DNA of 64,000 bases from a bacterium (GCA_021795235.1 JAJYPP010000001.1:62001-126000), one strand, 5' to 3'. Shown: positions 17,905 to 26,659, counted from the first letter of the stretch. Notes: generated from the sequence alone by a model not told the origin. Translations and numbers: made by a program.

Positions 17905-18509
17905 TCGTAGCGGCCCTGCTGGCGGCCGGTGGCTTTGTGGCGGCTGCGGTAGCCCTGGTCAGCGTCGGGCCCAAAGGAGTGGGGGTGAGCGCACTCGCGA
18001 TGGGTCTGGGCATGGGGGGGCTGGCATCCCTCACCGATGGCTTCGCCGCCTTTCTGACCCTGGCCGGCGTGGGGGCGGTTGCTCTCACCCTGATCTTGCT
18101 GGGGCAGCGGGTGCCCCGTGTCGCCAGCGCTCGCTGGCTGCTCGGCATGGCTCCGGTGGTCGGCCGAGAGCGCGTCTTCGACATCCGCAGCCTGCGGCTG
18201 CTGGCCGGAGTCGGAGTCTTGATGGTGACCCGCCTGCTGTCTGGACATCTGACGGCCGGCACCGTGTCCACGCAAGGGCCGGCCTTCGCCTGCCTGTTCG
18301 CCTGGGAGGTGGGGATCATCCGGGTGGTCACCGGACGCGGGCCCTCGGACCTTGCGTTGGGCGCCTTCTGCGCTGCGATGGGCACCAGCGCGTTTCTGCT
18401 CTTGAGCTCACCGCATGACTCCCTGGTGTGGGCGGTGCTGATCTCAGCCGTCCCCGCGGTCCCTCTGGTCCTCCTGGCCCGGTCGGCTCCTTGGGAGAGT
18501 GGTTCGTGA
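17901..18509 (+). CDS. Small polytopic membrane protein, possibly NuoJ-like
   Basis: This 202-residue protein has six or so hydrophobic helices. The ATG overlaps the preceding stop (ATGA). The segment after GPKGVGVSALAMGLGMGGL, followed by DGFAAFLTLAGVGAVAL, has the spacing of helices 2-3 in NuoJ-type subunits, but key residues are not conserved well enough to be sure. It contains a single lysine. Its length fits NuoJ or HyfE. It belongs to a four-gene cluster with 4-base overlaps and is likely a subunit of the same membrane complex as its neighbours. An unrelated membrane protein family remains possible. Confidence 0.6.
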   Translation: MIVAALLAAGGFVAAAVALVSVGPKGVGVSALAMGLGMGGLASLTDGFAAFLTLAGVGAVALTLILLGQRVPRVASARWLLGMAPVVGRERVFDIRSLRLLAGVGVLMVTRLLSGHLTAGTVSTQGPAFACLFAWEVGIIRVVTGRGPSDLALGAFCAAMGTSAFLLLSSPHDSLVWAVLISAVPAVPLVLLARSAPWESGS

Positions 18510-19753
18510 TCCAGGCCCTCGAGCTGGTCGGTTGTGGCCTGGCGGCCGCATTGGTGTGGTGGTTGGGACCCCGGTCACGGTGGGCTCAGGGTCCAGCGGC
18601 ACTCCTGTTCTTGGGATCCGGTTGCCTGCTCTCGGCGCATCTACTGGCCACCACCTCACCACTCACCCCCCACTGGGTCGACGGATGGGGAGCCCTTCAG
18701 CCCACCCGGGTCGCGGCCGGGCTGCTGCTCGGTGGCGTGGCCGCCATGATCCTGGAGGTGGCCGTCGCCGGTGCGGCCGGACCCTCTCCCCGAGCCCAGG
18801 CGTTGCTGTTGGCCCTGCTGGTGCCGACCGCGGTCGCGGTAGCGACCAACTCCCTGGCCGTGGCCGCATTCGCTGCATCTGCTCTCATGGCGATGGTCTG
18901 GCTTCGTTGGCAGCGGGTGGCGGGACCTCAACTCTCGGTCCGCTCAGTCGCTCGGCAATCGGTGCTGGTGTTCGGCGCCCTGCTGGGGGCGGCCGCCATC
19001 ATGCCCGGGGTGCGGCTCGGTTCTTCCCCGCCGATTCTGGCCGCCATCCTGATCGCGTCCGCCGCCGCGGGTCTCATGGGGGTCATGCCATTCTCAGGTT
19101 GGGTGGGGGCCGCCACCAGATTGGGCCGGTCCGAGGCGGTGTTCTGGCGGTTGCTGCTCCTGCCCGCTGGGGCTCTGCTGGAGGCCCGGATGATCGCCCT
19201 CAGTCCAGCCACGGTGGCGACTCCTTTGCGGGAGTTGCTGATCGGCCTGGGGCTGGCGACCGCTCTCTACTGGGGTGCCCGGGCCCTTCTCGGGCCCGAC
19301 CAGGGCAGGTACCCCCGGGCCCTGGCTTCCGATTCCGGCCTGATCTGTATTGGGATCGCCTTTGGGACCGTGGAAGGCCTCGCGGCGGCCCTGATCCTGA
19401 TCGTCGCACACTGGCTGGGAGGTGCCGTCCTGGCCGATGAGAACAGCCCCAGGGCCCAGCTGCTGGCCTGGGTCGGGATGTCTGGCATTCCCCCGTTCGG
19501 CGGCTTCACCGGGCGCCTCCTGACGGTGCTGGCCGCGGTCTCCTTCAGCCCCATCCTGGCCGCCCTGCTGCTGCTCAGCGGCGGCTGCCAGCTGGGGTCC
19601 GCGGCCGCCGGCATGCGCGCCACGCTCGCGCCGGACCAGACCCACGTGGGCCGATTCGCCGAGGTGCTCGGCCTGGGGCTCGCACTGCTGACTCTGGTCC
19701 TCGGGGTGGTGCCGGCCCAGGCGATCCACCTCCTGTTCGGGTTTCGGCCTTGA
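18506..19753 (+). CDS. NuoN/HyfF-like polytopic membrane protein, lysine-free
   Basis: This is a 415-residue protein of about 12-14 membrane helices. The start is GTG in a GTGA overlap with the previous stop; the frame upstream of it is not used. Two landmarks match NuoM/NuoN-type subunits. LMGVMPFSGWVGAATRLGRS sits where the family has its PFHxWLPDA segment, and GMSGIPPFGGFTGRLL matches the LSLAGIPPLxGFxGK segment, with Arg in place of the conserved Lys. No lysine occurs anywhere. If it descends from complex I subunits, the classic proton-channel lysines have been lost, which argues for an altered role. Confidence 0.7.
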   Translation: MIQALELVGCGLAAALVWWLGPRSRWAQGPAALLFLGSGCLLSAHLLATTSPLTPHWVDGWGALQPTRVAAGLLLGGVAAMILEVAVAGAAGPSPRAQALLLALLVPTAVAVATNSLAVAAFAASALMAMVWLRWQRVAGPQLSVRSVARQSVLVFGALLGAAAIMPGVRLGSSPPILAAILIASAAAGLMGVMPFSGWVGAATRLGRSEAVFWRLLLLPAGALLEARMIALSPATVATPLRELLIGLGLATALYWGARALLGPDQGRYPRALASDSGLICIGIAFGTVEGLAAALILIVAHWLGGAVLADENSPRAQLLAWVGMSGIPPFGGFTGRLLTVLAAVSFSPILAALLLLSGGCQLGSAAAGMRATLAPDQTHVGRFAEVLGLGLALLTLVLGVVPAQAIHLLFGFRP

Positions 19754-20448
19754 GCCACATTCTGATCGGACTCGCCCTCTGCGCCGGACTGCTCATCTAT
19801 CCCGGCGGAGCGACCTTGGTTGGGCTTTCGGTGCTGGTCGCCAGCGGGGCGTCTTGGGGGCGCAGTCCTCGATCTTGGGCATGGGCCGATGCCGGGCCCA
19901 GCTTTGTGCCGCTGATGCTGGCCTCTCTGGTGGTCATCCCGCTGCCCTGGCCTGGCAGCCCGCTGGTCGGCCTATCCGTCGCCGGACTCGGCCGGGTGGG
20001 AGTTGGTGGTGTGGCGCTCAGCGCCATGGGGCTGCTCGGCCTGGACCTGCTGGCGCCAGTCCCCGGCCCTGACCGCTGGATCCGGCTCCTCTGGTCCGCG
20101 CTGTCGGTGACCGCCATCCTGGTTCTGGCCGAGCTGCTGTCCGCCGCCGATTGGAGCAGTCTTCTCGGGGCTTCTGGCGTGGGAGCCGAGGGCGGACGCC
20201 TCTTGGTGGGCGGCTTCTGCCTGCTGGCTGCTCCCTGGACCGCCGGCTCCCAGCCCGAGCTCCGACTGCGTTCCGCCTCCGCTTGGACGGCCCGGGTCTG
20301 CGTGGCCACGTTCCTGATGCTGCCGCAACTGGAGCGGGCGCCGGTCTGGTCTGCTCTGGGGGCGGTTCTCCTGGCCTGCTTGGTAGTGGGCATAGCCGCT
20401 GGAGTTGGTCGCCGCTTCCGGCCTCAGCTGGCTGGTCGTAGCGGGTGA
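19750..20448 (+). CDS. Polytopic membrane protein of unknown family, fourth gene of the cluster
   Basis: This is a 232-residue protein with about seven hydrophobic segments and a short basic C-terminus (GRRFRPQLAGRSG). TTG starts it in a TTGA overlap with the previous stop. I cannot place it. Its position last in a NuoL/J/N-like set invites comparison with NuoH/HyfC, which is longer and has acidic loop residues I do not see here. It contains no lysine, like the 583- and 415-residue proteins. About 110 bp separate it from maf, with a TAGACT box in between (20463-20468). Confidence 0.6.
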   Translation: MSHILIGLALCAGLLIYPGGATLVGLSVLVASGASWGRSPRSWAWADAGPSFVPLMLASLVVIPLPWPGSPLVGLSVAGLGRVGVGGVALSAMGLLGLDLLAPVPGPDRWIRLLWSALSVTAILVLAELLSAADWSSLLGASGVGAEGGRLLVGGFCLLAAPWTAGSQPELRLRSASAWTARVCVATFLMLPQLERAPVWSALGAVLLACLVVGIAAGVGRRFRPQLAGRSG

Positions 20449-20559
20449 AGGGCGCTCCGCTGGTAGACTGTAAGTTCCCGTGAAGCAGTTGGGCTGGTGC
20501 GGGGACAGGCCGAGCGCGGGCTGCGGTCAATCACTGGAACTGGGAGGCTTATCAAGGAC

Positions 20560-21237
20560 GTGGCGGAGTTAGTCCTGGCCTCCGGTTCGAAGCGAAGGCG
20601 CGAACTCCTGGTCCGCCTGGGCCTGAGGTTCACCGTGATCTCCTCCGAAATCGAGGAGCGGCTGGTTCCCGGCATGTGCGCCGACCTCGCCGTCCAGCTG
20701 GTGGCGAGGGCCAAGGCCCATGCCGTCATCTCCCGGGTGGGGGCCCCGGCCAGCGCCTATGTGTTGGCCGCGGACACGGTCGTCATGGGTCCCACGGGGT
20801 TGCTGGGCAAGCCGCTCACCGAAGCCCGTGCCAAGGAGATGCTCAGAGAGCTCAGGGGCCAGCGCCACGTCGTGCTCACCGGGATCTGCGCGCTGTGCCC
20901 CGGCACCATGAAGGAGAGCACCGGGGTGGCGCGGTCAGCGGTGCGGATGCGCGCCTTCGACGATGAGGAGCTCGAGCAGTACGTGGCTGGCGGGGAGCCC
21001 CTGGACAAAGCTGGTGCCTACGCTGTTCAGGGTCTCGGAGGCTCTCTGGTGGATGCCATCGGAGGACGAACCGACACCGTGATCGGGCTGGACTGCCAGA
21101 TGGCGATGCAGCTTCTGACCGAGGTCGGGTACCCGCATCCGCTGCCGACGGCTCCGGATCATCCCGTGCCTTTGGGCAAGTCGGCCACCACCAGGCGACC
21201 GCTGGCCAGCTCCAATCGCAGCGGAGGGACGCGCTGA
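20560..21237 (+). CDS. maf: Maf/YhdE-family nucleotide pyrophosphatase
   Basis: This is a 225-residue protein beginning VAELVLASGSKRRRELL. The SGSxRRxELL motif near the start, the AADTVVM strand and a KPLTEAxAxEML segment are the Maf active-site signatures. These enzymes hydrolyse dTTP/UTP or modified pyrimidine nucleotides and are linked to division arrest. I take GTG 20560; an in-frame GTG at 20497 would add 21 residues unlike the family. The C-terminal 30 residues after QLLTEVGYP are an extra basic tail. The stop lies in a CTGA context, 15 bp before the next ATG. Confidence 0.9.
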   Translation: MAELVLASGSKRRRELLVRLGLRFTVISSEIEERLVPGMCADLAVQLVARAKAHAVISRVGAPASAYVLAADTVVMGPTGLLGKPLTEARAKEMLRELRGQRHVVLTGICALCPGTMKESTGVARSAVRMRAFDDEELEQYVAGGEPLDKAGAYAVQGLGGSLVDAIGGRTDTVIGLDCQMAMQLLTEVGYPHPLPTAPDHPVPLGKSATTRRPLASSNRSGGTR

Positions 21238-21251
21238 AGTCGCGGCGACAG

Positions 21252-22187
21252 ATGGGGGCGGCCGCCTGCGTTCCTGTGATCGGATTGGCGGCGTTGATGA
21301 CTTCCTGCGGAAGTTCGTCGATACCCAGCACGCTCACCATCGCCAGCGAGGTCATCTCGCCCACCGGCAACTCTGGCCCCTCCGAGCCGGTTGCGCAGGG
21401 GACCACTGCCCAGGTCCAGGTGACCGTCACCAACACTGGCACCACCGCATTCCGAGGGGTCACCTTGAGGCTGGTGGTCCCGGCCGGTTTGGTCTACGCG
21501 AGCACCGCCTCCCTGGTGCAGAACGGCGACGCGGTACGCGCTGCCGACGTAGCGCCGGCGTCGCGGGATTCGACCCTTACCTGGGGGAGCTGGACCATCG
21601 GTCCTGGGCTGCCCGGGCTGCCCAGCCAGGTGGTGATCACAGCCAATCTCAAGGCGACCGGCGCGTCGGGACCGGTGCATCTCTTTCCCGAGGTATTTGC
21701 GACTGGCTACGCGAGCACGGTGTCGGGGGCACCGCTGACTTTGAACATCACCCCTGCCCCGGCTCTCAGCCTATCCCTGCACGTGAACCCAGCGGCGGTC
21801 ACCTCGGGTTCGATGGTCACTTACAACGCGGTCATCACCAACACCGGGAGCGGCTCGGCTCCCGGCGCCACCTTGGCGATAACGCTGCCATCCGACTTCG
21901 ACTATGTGACCACGGAGTCGACCGCGGGGAATGCCAGCACCTCTGGTGCCACCTATCCGGTGGTCGGCTCGGTCATTCCGACCTGGTCCGGATTCGACAT
22001 TCCCGGGCAATCTGGATCCAGTCCCGGACTGCTCACCCTCACCTTTGAGGTCAAGGTCCTGCCGGACGTGGGCCGCGGCGCCTACTCGGCCTCCGCCGGC
22101 CTCATCGCCGGCAACGGCTCGGCGTCCCAGAATGACATCCTGTTGAACTATGGCTCGCTGGCGCCGGTGACTGTGACCGGCCCCTGA
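21252..22187 (+). CDS. Secreted lipoprotein with two DUF11/CARDB-like beta domains
   Basis: This is a 311-residue protein. A hydrophobic leader ends in the lipobox-like LMTSCGSS near residue 19, so Cys19 is the likely lipid-anchored residue. Two Ig-like repeats follow, each with a VTVTNTGTT or AVITNTGSG strand characteristic of DUF11/CARDB stalk domains. It should sit on the outer face of the membrane as a stalk or binding protein. ATG 21252 gives a short n-region. An alternative CTG at 21234, overlapping the maf stop (CTGA), would add LKSRRQ and a better signal peptide. It shares the maf transcript by spacing. No partner enzyme is evident. Confidence 0.75.
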   Translation: MGAAACVPVIGLAALMTSCGSSSIPSTLTIASEVISPTGNSGPSEPVAQGTTAQVQVTVTNTGTTAFRGVTLRLVVPAGLVYASTASLVQNGDAVRAADVAPASRDSTLTWGSWTIGPGLPGLPSQVVITANLKATGASGPVHLFPEVFATGYASTVSGAPLTLNITPAPALSLSLHVNPAAVTSGSMVTYNAVITNTGSGSAPGATLAITLPSDFDYVTTESTAGNASTSGATYPVVGSVIPTWSGFDIPGQSGSSPGLLTLTFEVKVLPDVGRGAYSASAGLIAGNGSASQNDILLNYGSLAPVTVTGP

Positions 22188-22323
22188 CCGGATCGGCCCG
22201 TCGTTCCCCGGCCCGGCGCCACTACGTGCTCTGGTAAACTCCGCTTCCGGGTGGGCTGGCCGGTGACAGCTCTCACGCCCATGGCGGAGCCACCCGGCTC
22301 CCGCTTATCCTCAGGAGTTCTGA

Positions 22324-22971
22324 ATGTACGCCATAGTCCAGATTGGCGGTCGCCAATACCGTGCCGCGCCCGGTCAGCGGGTGGTGGTCGATCGCTTGGA
22401 GGTCGAGCCAGGCGACGAGATCCAACTGGACGACGTCAGGATGGTCGTCGCCGAGGAGGGTGACGACCTGGCGACCTCGGTGGGGACGCCCCGGGTCTCG
22501 GGAGTGGCGGTCACCGCCACCGCCGTGAGCCACCTGCGCGGGCAGAAGATCCTGGTCTTCAAGTACAAGCCGAAGAAGCGATACCGGCGGCAGCGCGGCT
22601 TCCGCGCGGAGCTCACCGAGATCAGGATTGACTCGGTTGGAGAGCTGGCAGCGGAGCCCAAGAGGTCCGCCCGCTCCGCCGCGTCGCCAAGTATTGAGCC
22701 CAAGGCAGCGATTCAGGCTGAGGAGACAGTCGTCCAGGCAGACTTGCCAGAGGGGCGTGAGGGCGTAGAGGAGCCAGCCGCCAAGCGGCTCTCTGGTTCC
22801 AAGTCGGTCGCCAAGGCTGCGACGGTCCCAAAGCCAGCTGCCAAGGCCGCGGCGCCCCCGAAGTCAGCTGCCAAGACCGCGACGGCCTCCAAGCCGACTG
22901 CCAAGACCGCTCGTCGGGTGGCCGCTGCCGAGCCGCAGACCGAGGTGGAGGAGCACGGCGATGGCGCATAA
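22324..22971 (+). CDS. rplU: 50S ribosomal protein L21 with long lysine/alanine-rich tail
   Basis: Residues 1-103 are a standard bL21 ([18 protein letters not shown], then [20 protein letters not shown]). The protein then continues to 215 residues. The tail contains four decamer repeats at 159-198 of the form [20 protein letters not shown] and so on, resembling histone-H1-like or mycobacterial basic tails, and ends in an acidic stretch. AGGAG lies 8 nt before the ATG, and a TAAACT box is upstream near 22234. The stop overlaps rpmA by 11 bp. The tail is unusual for L21 and could bind rRNA or DNA; that role is inference. Confidence 0.95.
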   Translation: MYAIVQIGGRQYRAAPGQRVVVDRLEVEPGDEIQLDDVRMVVAEEGDDLATSVGTPRVSGVAVTATAVSHLRGQKILVFKYKPKKRYRRQRGFRAELTEIRIDSVGELAAEPKRSARSAASPSIEPKAAIQAEETVVQADLPEGREGVEEPAAKRLSGSKSVAKAATVPKPAAKAAAPPKSAAKTATASKPTAKTARRVAAAEPQTEVEEHGDGA

Positions 22972-23230
22972 GAAGGGCGGCGGGAGCAGTCGCAACGGAA
23001 GGGACAGCAACTCTCAGCGGTTGGGGGTTAAGGTCTACGGGGGGGAGGCGGTCTTGGCGGGGGCGGTGCTGGTGCGCCAGCGCGGGACGCGAATCCTGGC
23101 GGGCTCGGGAGTGGGGGTGGGCAAGGACCACACGCTCTTCGCGCTCAGCAGCGGGCTCGTGAACTACCAGCCGTATCGCACCAGTCGCACCCGCGTCTCG
23201 ATCAGTCCAGCAGGCGCCCCTGTCGCCTGA
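22961..23230 (+). CDS. rpmA: 50S ribosomal protein L27
   Basis: This 89-residue protein begins [20 protein letters not shown], the classic L27 N-terminus that reaches the peptidyl transferase centre. It also carries GDxILVRQRGT-type ([27 protein letters not shown]) core features. The ATG lies inside the end of rplU (11-bp overlap), so the two are co-translated. Unlike Firmicutes L27 there is no N-terminal cleavage extension. The order rplU-rpmA-obgE is conserved in bacteria. Confidence 0.98.
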   Translation: MAHKKGGGSSRNGRDSNSQRLGVKVYGGEAVLAGAVLVRQRGTRILAGSGVGVGKDHTLFALSSGLVNYQPYRTSRTRVSISPAGAPVA

Positions 23231-23260
23231 CACCGCTCGGGCCCGCGCCCGGGGAGCCAC

Positions 23261-24583
23261 ATGTTCGTAGACGAGGTGGTGCTTTCGGTGAGTGCGGGCC
23301 GGGGCGGCTCCGGGTCCAGCAGCCTGCGCCGCGAGAAGTTCGTGCCCAAAGGGGGACCCGACGGCGGTGACGGGGGACGAGGAGGAGACGTGGTGGTGCG
23401 CGCCGAGGAGGGCCTCAGCTCCCTGCAGCGGTTCCAATTGGAGCGAACCTTCCGCGCGCGACCCGGCCGGCCGGGCGAGGGCTCCAGGCGCCACGGAGCC
23501 GATGGCGACGCGGTTAGCCTGCCGGTCCCGTGCGGGACCATGGTGTTCGACGCCGACTCAGGACAGCTGCTGGCAGACTTGGAGCAGATTGGCGCCGAGG
23601 TGGTGGCCGCGCGCGGAGGCCGCGGTGGGCGCGGCAACATCCACTTTGCCACCTCGACCTATCAGGCGCCCCGCCGCCGGGAGCTCGGGGAGCCTGGTGA
23701 GGTCCGGAGGGTGAGGCTGGAGTTGCGCTTGATCGCTGACCTGGGATTGGTGGGGCTACCCAACGCTGGCAAGTCGACCCTGCTGGCTCGGCTCACCGGC
23801 GCGCATCCCAAGATCGCAGACTACCCCTTCACCACTCTGTCCCCGAACCTGGGAGTGGTGGAGTTGGAGACCGGGCACACCATGACTGCCGCCGACGTCC
23901 CTGGCCTGGTCGAGGGGGCCCACTTGGGGGCTGGCTTGGGGATCGGCTTCCTGCGCCACCTGGCGCGCACCCGGATCCTGGTGCATGTCGTGGACGGGAC
24001 CCTGGGCGCCCAGGGAGCCCTGGCCGCGCACCGGCAGGTGACTGAGGAGCTGAACCAGCACAGCCCGGAGTTGGGGAGCAAGTCCACGGTGGTTGCGCTC
24101 AACAAGACCGACCTGCTGGAGGTGGAGGAGGTGAGGACCGTGCACCGGGCCCTCCGGACCGGGTTGGGGCGGGGGGCGCTGATCGTACCGATCTCGGCGA
24201 GCTCCGGCGACGGTACCGACCTGCTGATGGCAGCCTGCCAGAAGGCGATGTCCGCAGCCGCGCCCTCCACCGGGGCCGCCGGTACCTTCCGCCTATACCA
24301 GGGCCCGTCACCTCGGGATCTGAGCTTCCGCGTGGTCATCGACGGCGATCGGATTGCGGTCGAGGGCGAAGCGCTCGCCAAGCTCGTGGAGATGACGGAT
24401 CTCGAGGACGAGACCTCGGTGCTGCGGCTGCAGCGCCAGCTTCTGAAGCAGGGGGTGGAGGATGCTCTGCAGGCGGCCGGGGTCTCCCCCGGATCGGAGG
24501 TGGAGATTGGCGGCGAGTCCTTCACGTTCTTCCCGGATTCCGGCCCGCCGCGTCCCGCGGCAGCGCACCGTTCCTCATCATGA
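23261..24583 (+). CDS. obgE: Obg-family GTPase (CgtA), ribosome assembly
   Basis: This is a 440-residue GTPase. The glycine-rich Obg fold spans about 1-158 (FVPKGGPDGGDGGRGGDV). The G domain has G1 GLPNAGKS at 165-172, G3 DVPGLVEGA from 212 and G4 NKTD. The C-terminal part from about 350 is an OCT domain of the actinobacterial type. It acts in 50S maturation and stress signalling. It lies 30 bp after rpmA, and its stop overlaps nadD (ATGA). No frame disruption is seen; the Obg fold is complete. Confidence 0.97.
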   Translation: MFVDEVVLSVSAGRGGSGSSSLRREKFVPKGGPDGGDGGRGGDVVVRAEEGLSSLQRFQLERTFRARPGRPGEGSRRHGADGDAVSLPVPCGTMVFDADSGQLLADLEQIGAEVVAARGGRGGRGNIHFATSTYQAPRRRELGEPGEVRRVRLELRLIADLGLVGLPNAGKSTLLARLTGAHPKIADYPFTTLSPNLGVVELETGHTMTAADVPGLVEGAHLGAGLGIGFLRHLARTRILVHVVDGTLGAQGALAAHRQVTEELNQHSPELGSKSTVVALNKTDLLEVEEVRTVHRALRTGLGRGALIVPISASSGDGTDLLMAACQKAMSAAAPSTGAAGTFRLYQGPSPRDLSFRVVIDGDRIAVEGEALAKLVEMTDLEDETSVLRLQRQLLKQGVEDALQAAGVSPGSEVEIGGESFTFFPDSGPPRPAAAHRSSS

Positions 24584-25236
24584 GGCGGGAGCGCGTTGTC
24601 TTCGGTGGCACCTTCGACCCTCCCCACCTGGGCCACATGGCGGTGATCTCGGGCTTGCGCCAGAAGCTGGGGGTGCCGGTCCTGGTGGTGCCCAACGGGC
24701 GACCACCTCACCGGGAAGCTCCGGGCGCATCGGCTCAGGCTCGGCTGCGACTCCTGCGGCTGGCGGTGGCGGAGCTCGGCGACCCCTTGGTGAGCGTCAG
24801 CGACGTGGAGGTGCGCCGGGGCGGTCCTTCGTACACCGCCGACACTCTGGAGCAACTCCAGGCAGAGGCGCCGGCAGCGGGCCTGCTCATCGCCCTGGGC
24901 AGCGACGCGGCTGCCACCCTGCCGGAGTGGGAGCGGGTGGACGTGGTTCTGAGGCTGGCGCGTCTGGTGGTCTTCGACCGCTCTGGGGTTGAGCAGCGGG
25001 CTGCCGGAGTCATCTCCGACCTGAGGTTGGCAGGGTACCCCTTGCTCGACGCGCTGGCGGTCGAGGTCATGGCCCCCGAGCTCGAGGCTTCGGAGATCCG
25101 AGAGCGACTGGTCGCGGGGAGTGACTGTTCCGAGCAGCTGGCGCGGGCAGTCTGGAGCGAGATCCGGCGCGAGGGGCTGTATCGACACGGGCCGGGGGCG
25201 GTGGAGACGGACAGTGGGATAATCGCTTCCGCATGA
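24580..25236 (+). CDS. nadD: Nicotinate-nucleotide adenylyltransferase
   Basis: This is a 218-residue enzyme that makes deamido-NAD from nicotinate mononucleotide and ATP. The nucleotidyltransferase signature GGTFDPPHLGH lies at 9-19, and LEASEIRERL matches the C-terminal SSTxIR motif with Ala-Ser in the first positions. It is coupled by ATGA overlaps both to obgE before and rsfS after, giving the obgE-nadD-rsfS order common in Terrabacteria. Confidence 0.95.
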   Translation: MRRERVVFGGTFDPPHLGHMAVISGLRQKLGVPVLVVPNGRPPHREAPGASAQARLRLLRLAVAELGDPLVSVSDVEVRRGGPSYTADTLEQLQAEAPAAGLLIALGSDAAATLPEWERVDVVLRLARLVVFDRSGVEQRAAGVISDLRLAGYPLLDALAVEVMAPELEASEIRERLVAGSDCSEQLARAVWSEIRREGLYRHGPGAVETDSGIIASA

Positions 25237-25601
25237 CGCCACTTCAGCTGAGCCGTCTGGTCGCGGATGCGGCCCTGTCCCGGAAGGCTCGCAACGTGGT
25301 CCGCATCGATCTGCGGGGCAGGACCACGATGGCCGACTACTTCGTGATCTGCGAGGGGGACACTGACCGCCAGGTCCGGGCGGTGGCGGAGGCCATGGTG
25401 GAGGAGGCAGGACGCGCGGGAGTGCATCCCCTGTCCAGGGCGGGCCTCGAGGAGGCGTCGTGGATCTGCCTTGACTTCGACGCCGTGATCGGCCACGTGT
25501 TCCTGCCGGGAGAGCGCGCCTACTACGACCTGGAGGGGCTCTGGGGGCCGGCCCGCAGAGTGCGCCCCCGGCCGGCAGGGGAGTCGGTAGCGGCCCGGTG
25601 A
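25233..25601 (+). CDS. rsfS: Ribosome silencing factor RsfS
   Basis: This is a 122-residue protein of the RsfS/Iojap family. Landmarks are MADYFVICEGDTDRQVRAVAEA, SWICLDFDAVIGHVF and YYDLEGLW. It binds L14 on the 50S subunit and blocks subunit joining in starvation. The ATG overlaps the nadD stop (ATGA) and its TGA overlaps the next GTG (GTGA), so four genes from obgE onward are chained. Confidence 0.96.
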   Translation: MTPLQLSRLVADAALSRKARNVVRIDLRGRTTMADYFVICEGDTDRQVRAVAEAMVEEAGRAGVHPLSRAGLEEASWICLDFDAVIGHVFLPGERAYYDLEGLWGPARRVRPRPAGESVAAR

Positions 25602-26563
25602 CGGGTCTCAGACTGGGATGCTTCGCGCCCCAGGGGTGGCGGGGTGACATCCCCCCCGGGACTCCCGCGGAGTCGTTGTTCGAGACCATGGTCGAGGTGG
25701 CGTTGCGCGCCGAGCGCAGTGGATATGGGGTGGTGTGGGTCTATGACCATCTCCAGGGCGTGTTCCCCGATGACCGGGCTCCAGTCCTGGACCCGCTTCT
25801 CAGTCTCGCCACTCTGAGCTGGGCGACTACCAGGGTGCGGGTGGGTAGCATGTGCCTGTCCCTTCCCCTCCACCGCCCCGCGCAGCTGGCCCACCAGCTC
25901 GCCTGCCTGGATGTGCTGAGCGGGGGCCGGCTGGAGGTCGCTCTGGGTGCCGGCTCCGACCCGCGGGAGGCGCTGGCCTTTGGGTTCCAGGTCCCGAGCC
26001 TGCGGGAGCGGATCCTGGCCTGCGGGGAGGCTGTGGAGCTCTTCCGCGCCTGCTGGGGGCATGAGGTGACTCAGTTCGAGGGCCGGTACTCGGTCGTCGA
26101 GGATGCCAGGGTATATCCCAAGCCAATTCAGCGGCCTTCCCCACCGGTGTGGATAGCGGGCGGGGGTGAGCGGCTCACCCTCTGGCAGGTTGCACGCCAC
26201 GCCGACGGTTGCAGTCTGTTCGGCCCGCCCTCGCGGGTCGCTCGCAAGCTCGACGTGCTGGCGGAGCATTGCCGGTCTCTGGGCCGCAAGCTGAGCTCGA
26301 TCAGGGTGGCGGTGGTCCTCGACTGTCTGGTGGCGGACACTGAGGCGGGGGCCGACCTGATGGTCGAGCGCCACAACCGCCACCGAGAGGATCCTGGCTC
26401 CTACCGGGCGCGCCGGCTGGTCGGTTCGCCTGCCGCCTGTGCCCAGCAGGTCCAGGCATACCTGGACCTGGGGGTGACCGAGGTCTGCTGCCATTTCCCC
26501 GACGCTGCCATATCGGACTCCCCGGAGCGCCTGGCCCGGGCTGTGCTGGGCGCGGGAGGCTGA
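25598..26563 (+). CDS. LLM-class (luciferase-like) F420-dependent oxidoreductase
   Basis: This is a 321-residue TIM-barrel protein of the bacterial luciferase-like monooxygenase superfamily. Typical pieces are SGYGVVWVYDHLQG, RVRVGSMCLSLPLHRPAQLA, the LSGGRLEVALGAGSDPRE loop, and PPVWIAGGGERLTLWQVARH near 180. Actinobacterial and Chloroflexi relatives mostly use coenzyme F420. The GTG start overlaps rsfS, so it is co-expressed with housekeeping genes. The substrate is unknown. FMN use cannot be excluded from sequence. Confidence 0.85.
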   Translation: MTGLRLGCFAPQGWRGDIPPGTPAESLFETMVEVALRAERSGYGVVWVYDHLQGVFPDDRAPVLDPLLSLATLSWATTRVRVGSMCLSLPLHRPAQLAHQLACLDVLSGGRLEVALGAGSDPREALAFGFQVPSLRERILACGEAVELFRACWGHEVTQFEGRYSVVEDARVYPKPIQRPSPPVWIAGGGERLTLWQVARHADGCSLFGPPSRVARKLDVLAEHCRSLGRKLSSIRVAVVLDCLVADTEAGADLMVERHNRHREDPGSYRARRLVGSPAACAQQVQAYLDLGVTEVCCHFPDAAISDSPERLARAVLGAGG

Positions 26564-26659
26564 CGCTCATGCAGCCGGGATTGGGCCCGCCGCAGGGAGA
26601 GCCCATGTACACGTGCCCGTAGCTGCCGGACGGCGGGTTGGCGCTCATATAGTTAGCCG

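Noticed and set aside
23821-25689. 622-codon open frame on the minus strand across obgE, nadD and rsfS
   Set aside because: It is antisense to three clear housekeeping genes, is Arg/Pro/Ser-rich, and arises because high GC removes stop codons.
26578-26650. Gly/Pro-rich peptide MSANPPSGSYGHVYMG on the minus strand in the gap before the asparaginase gene
   Set aside because: It runs without a stop into the antisense of the oxidoreductase gene and has no promoter or ribosome site; probably chance.
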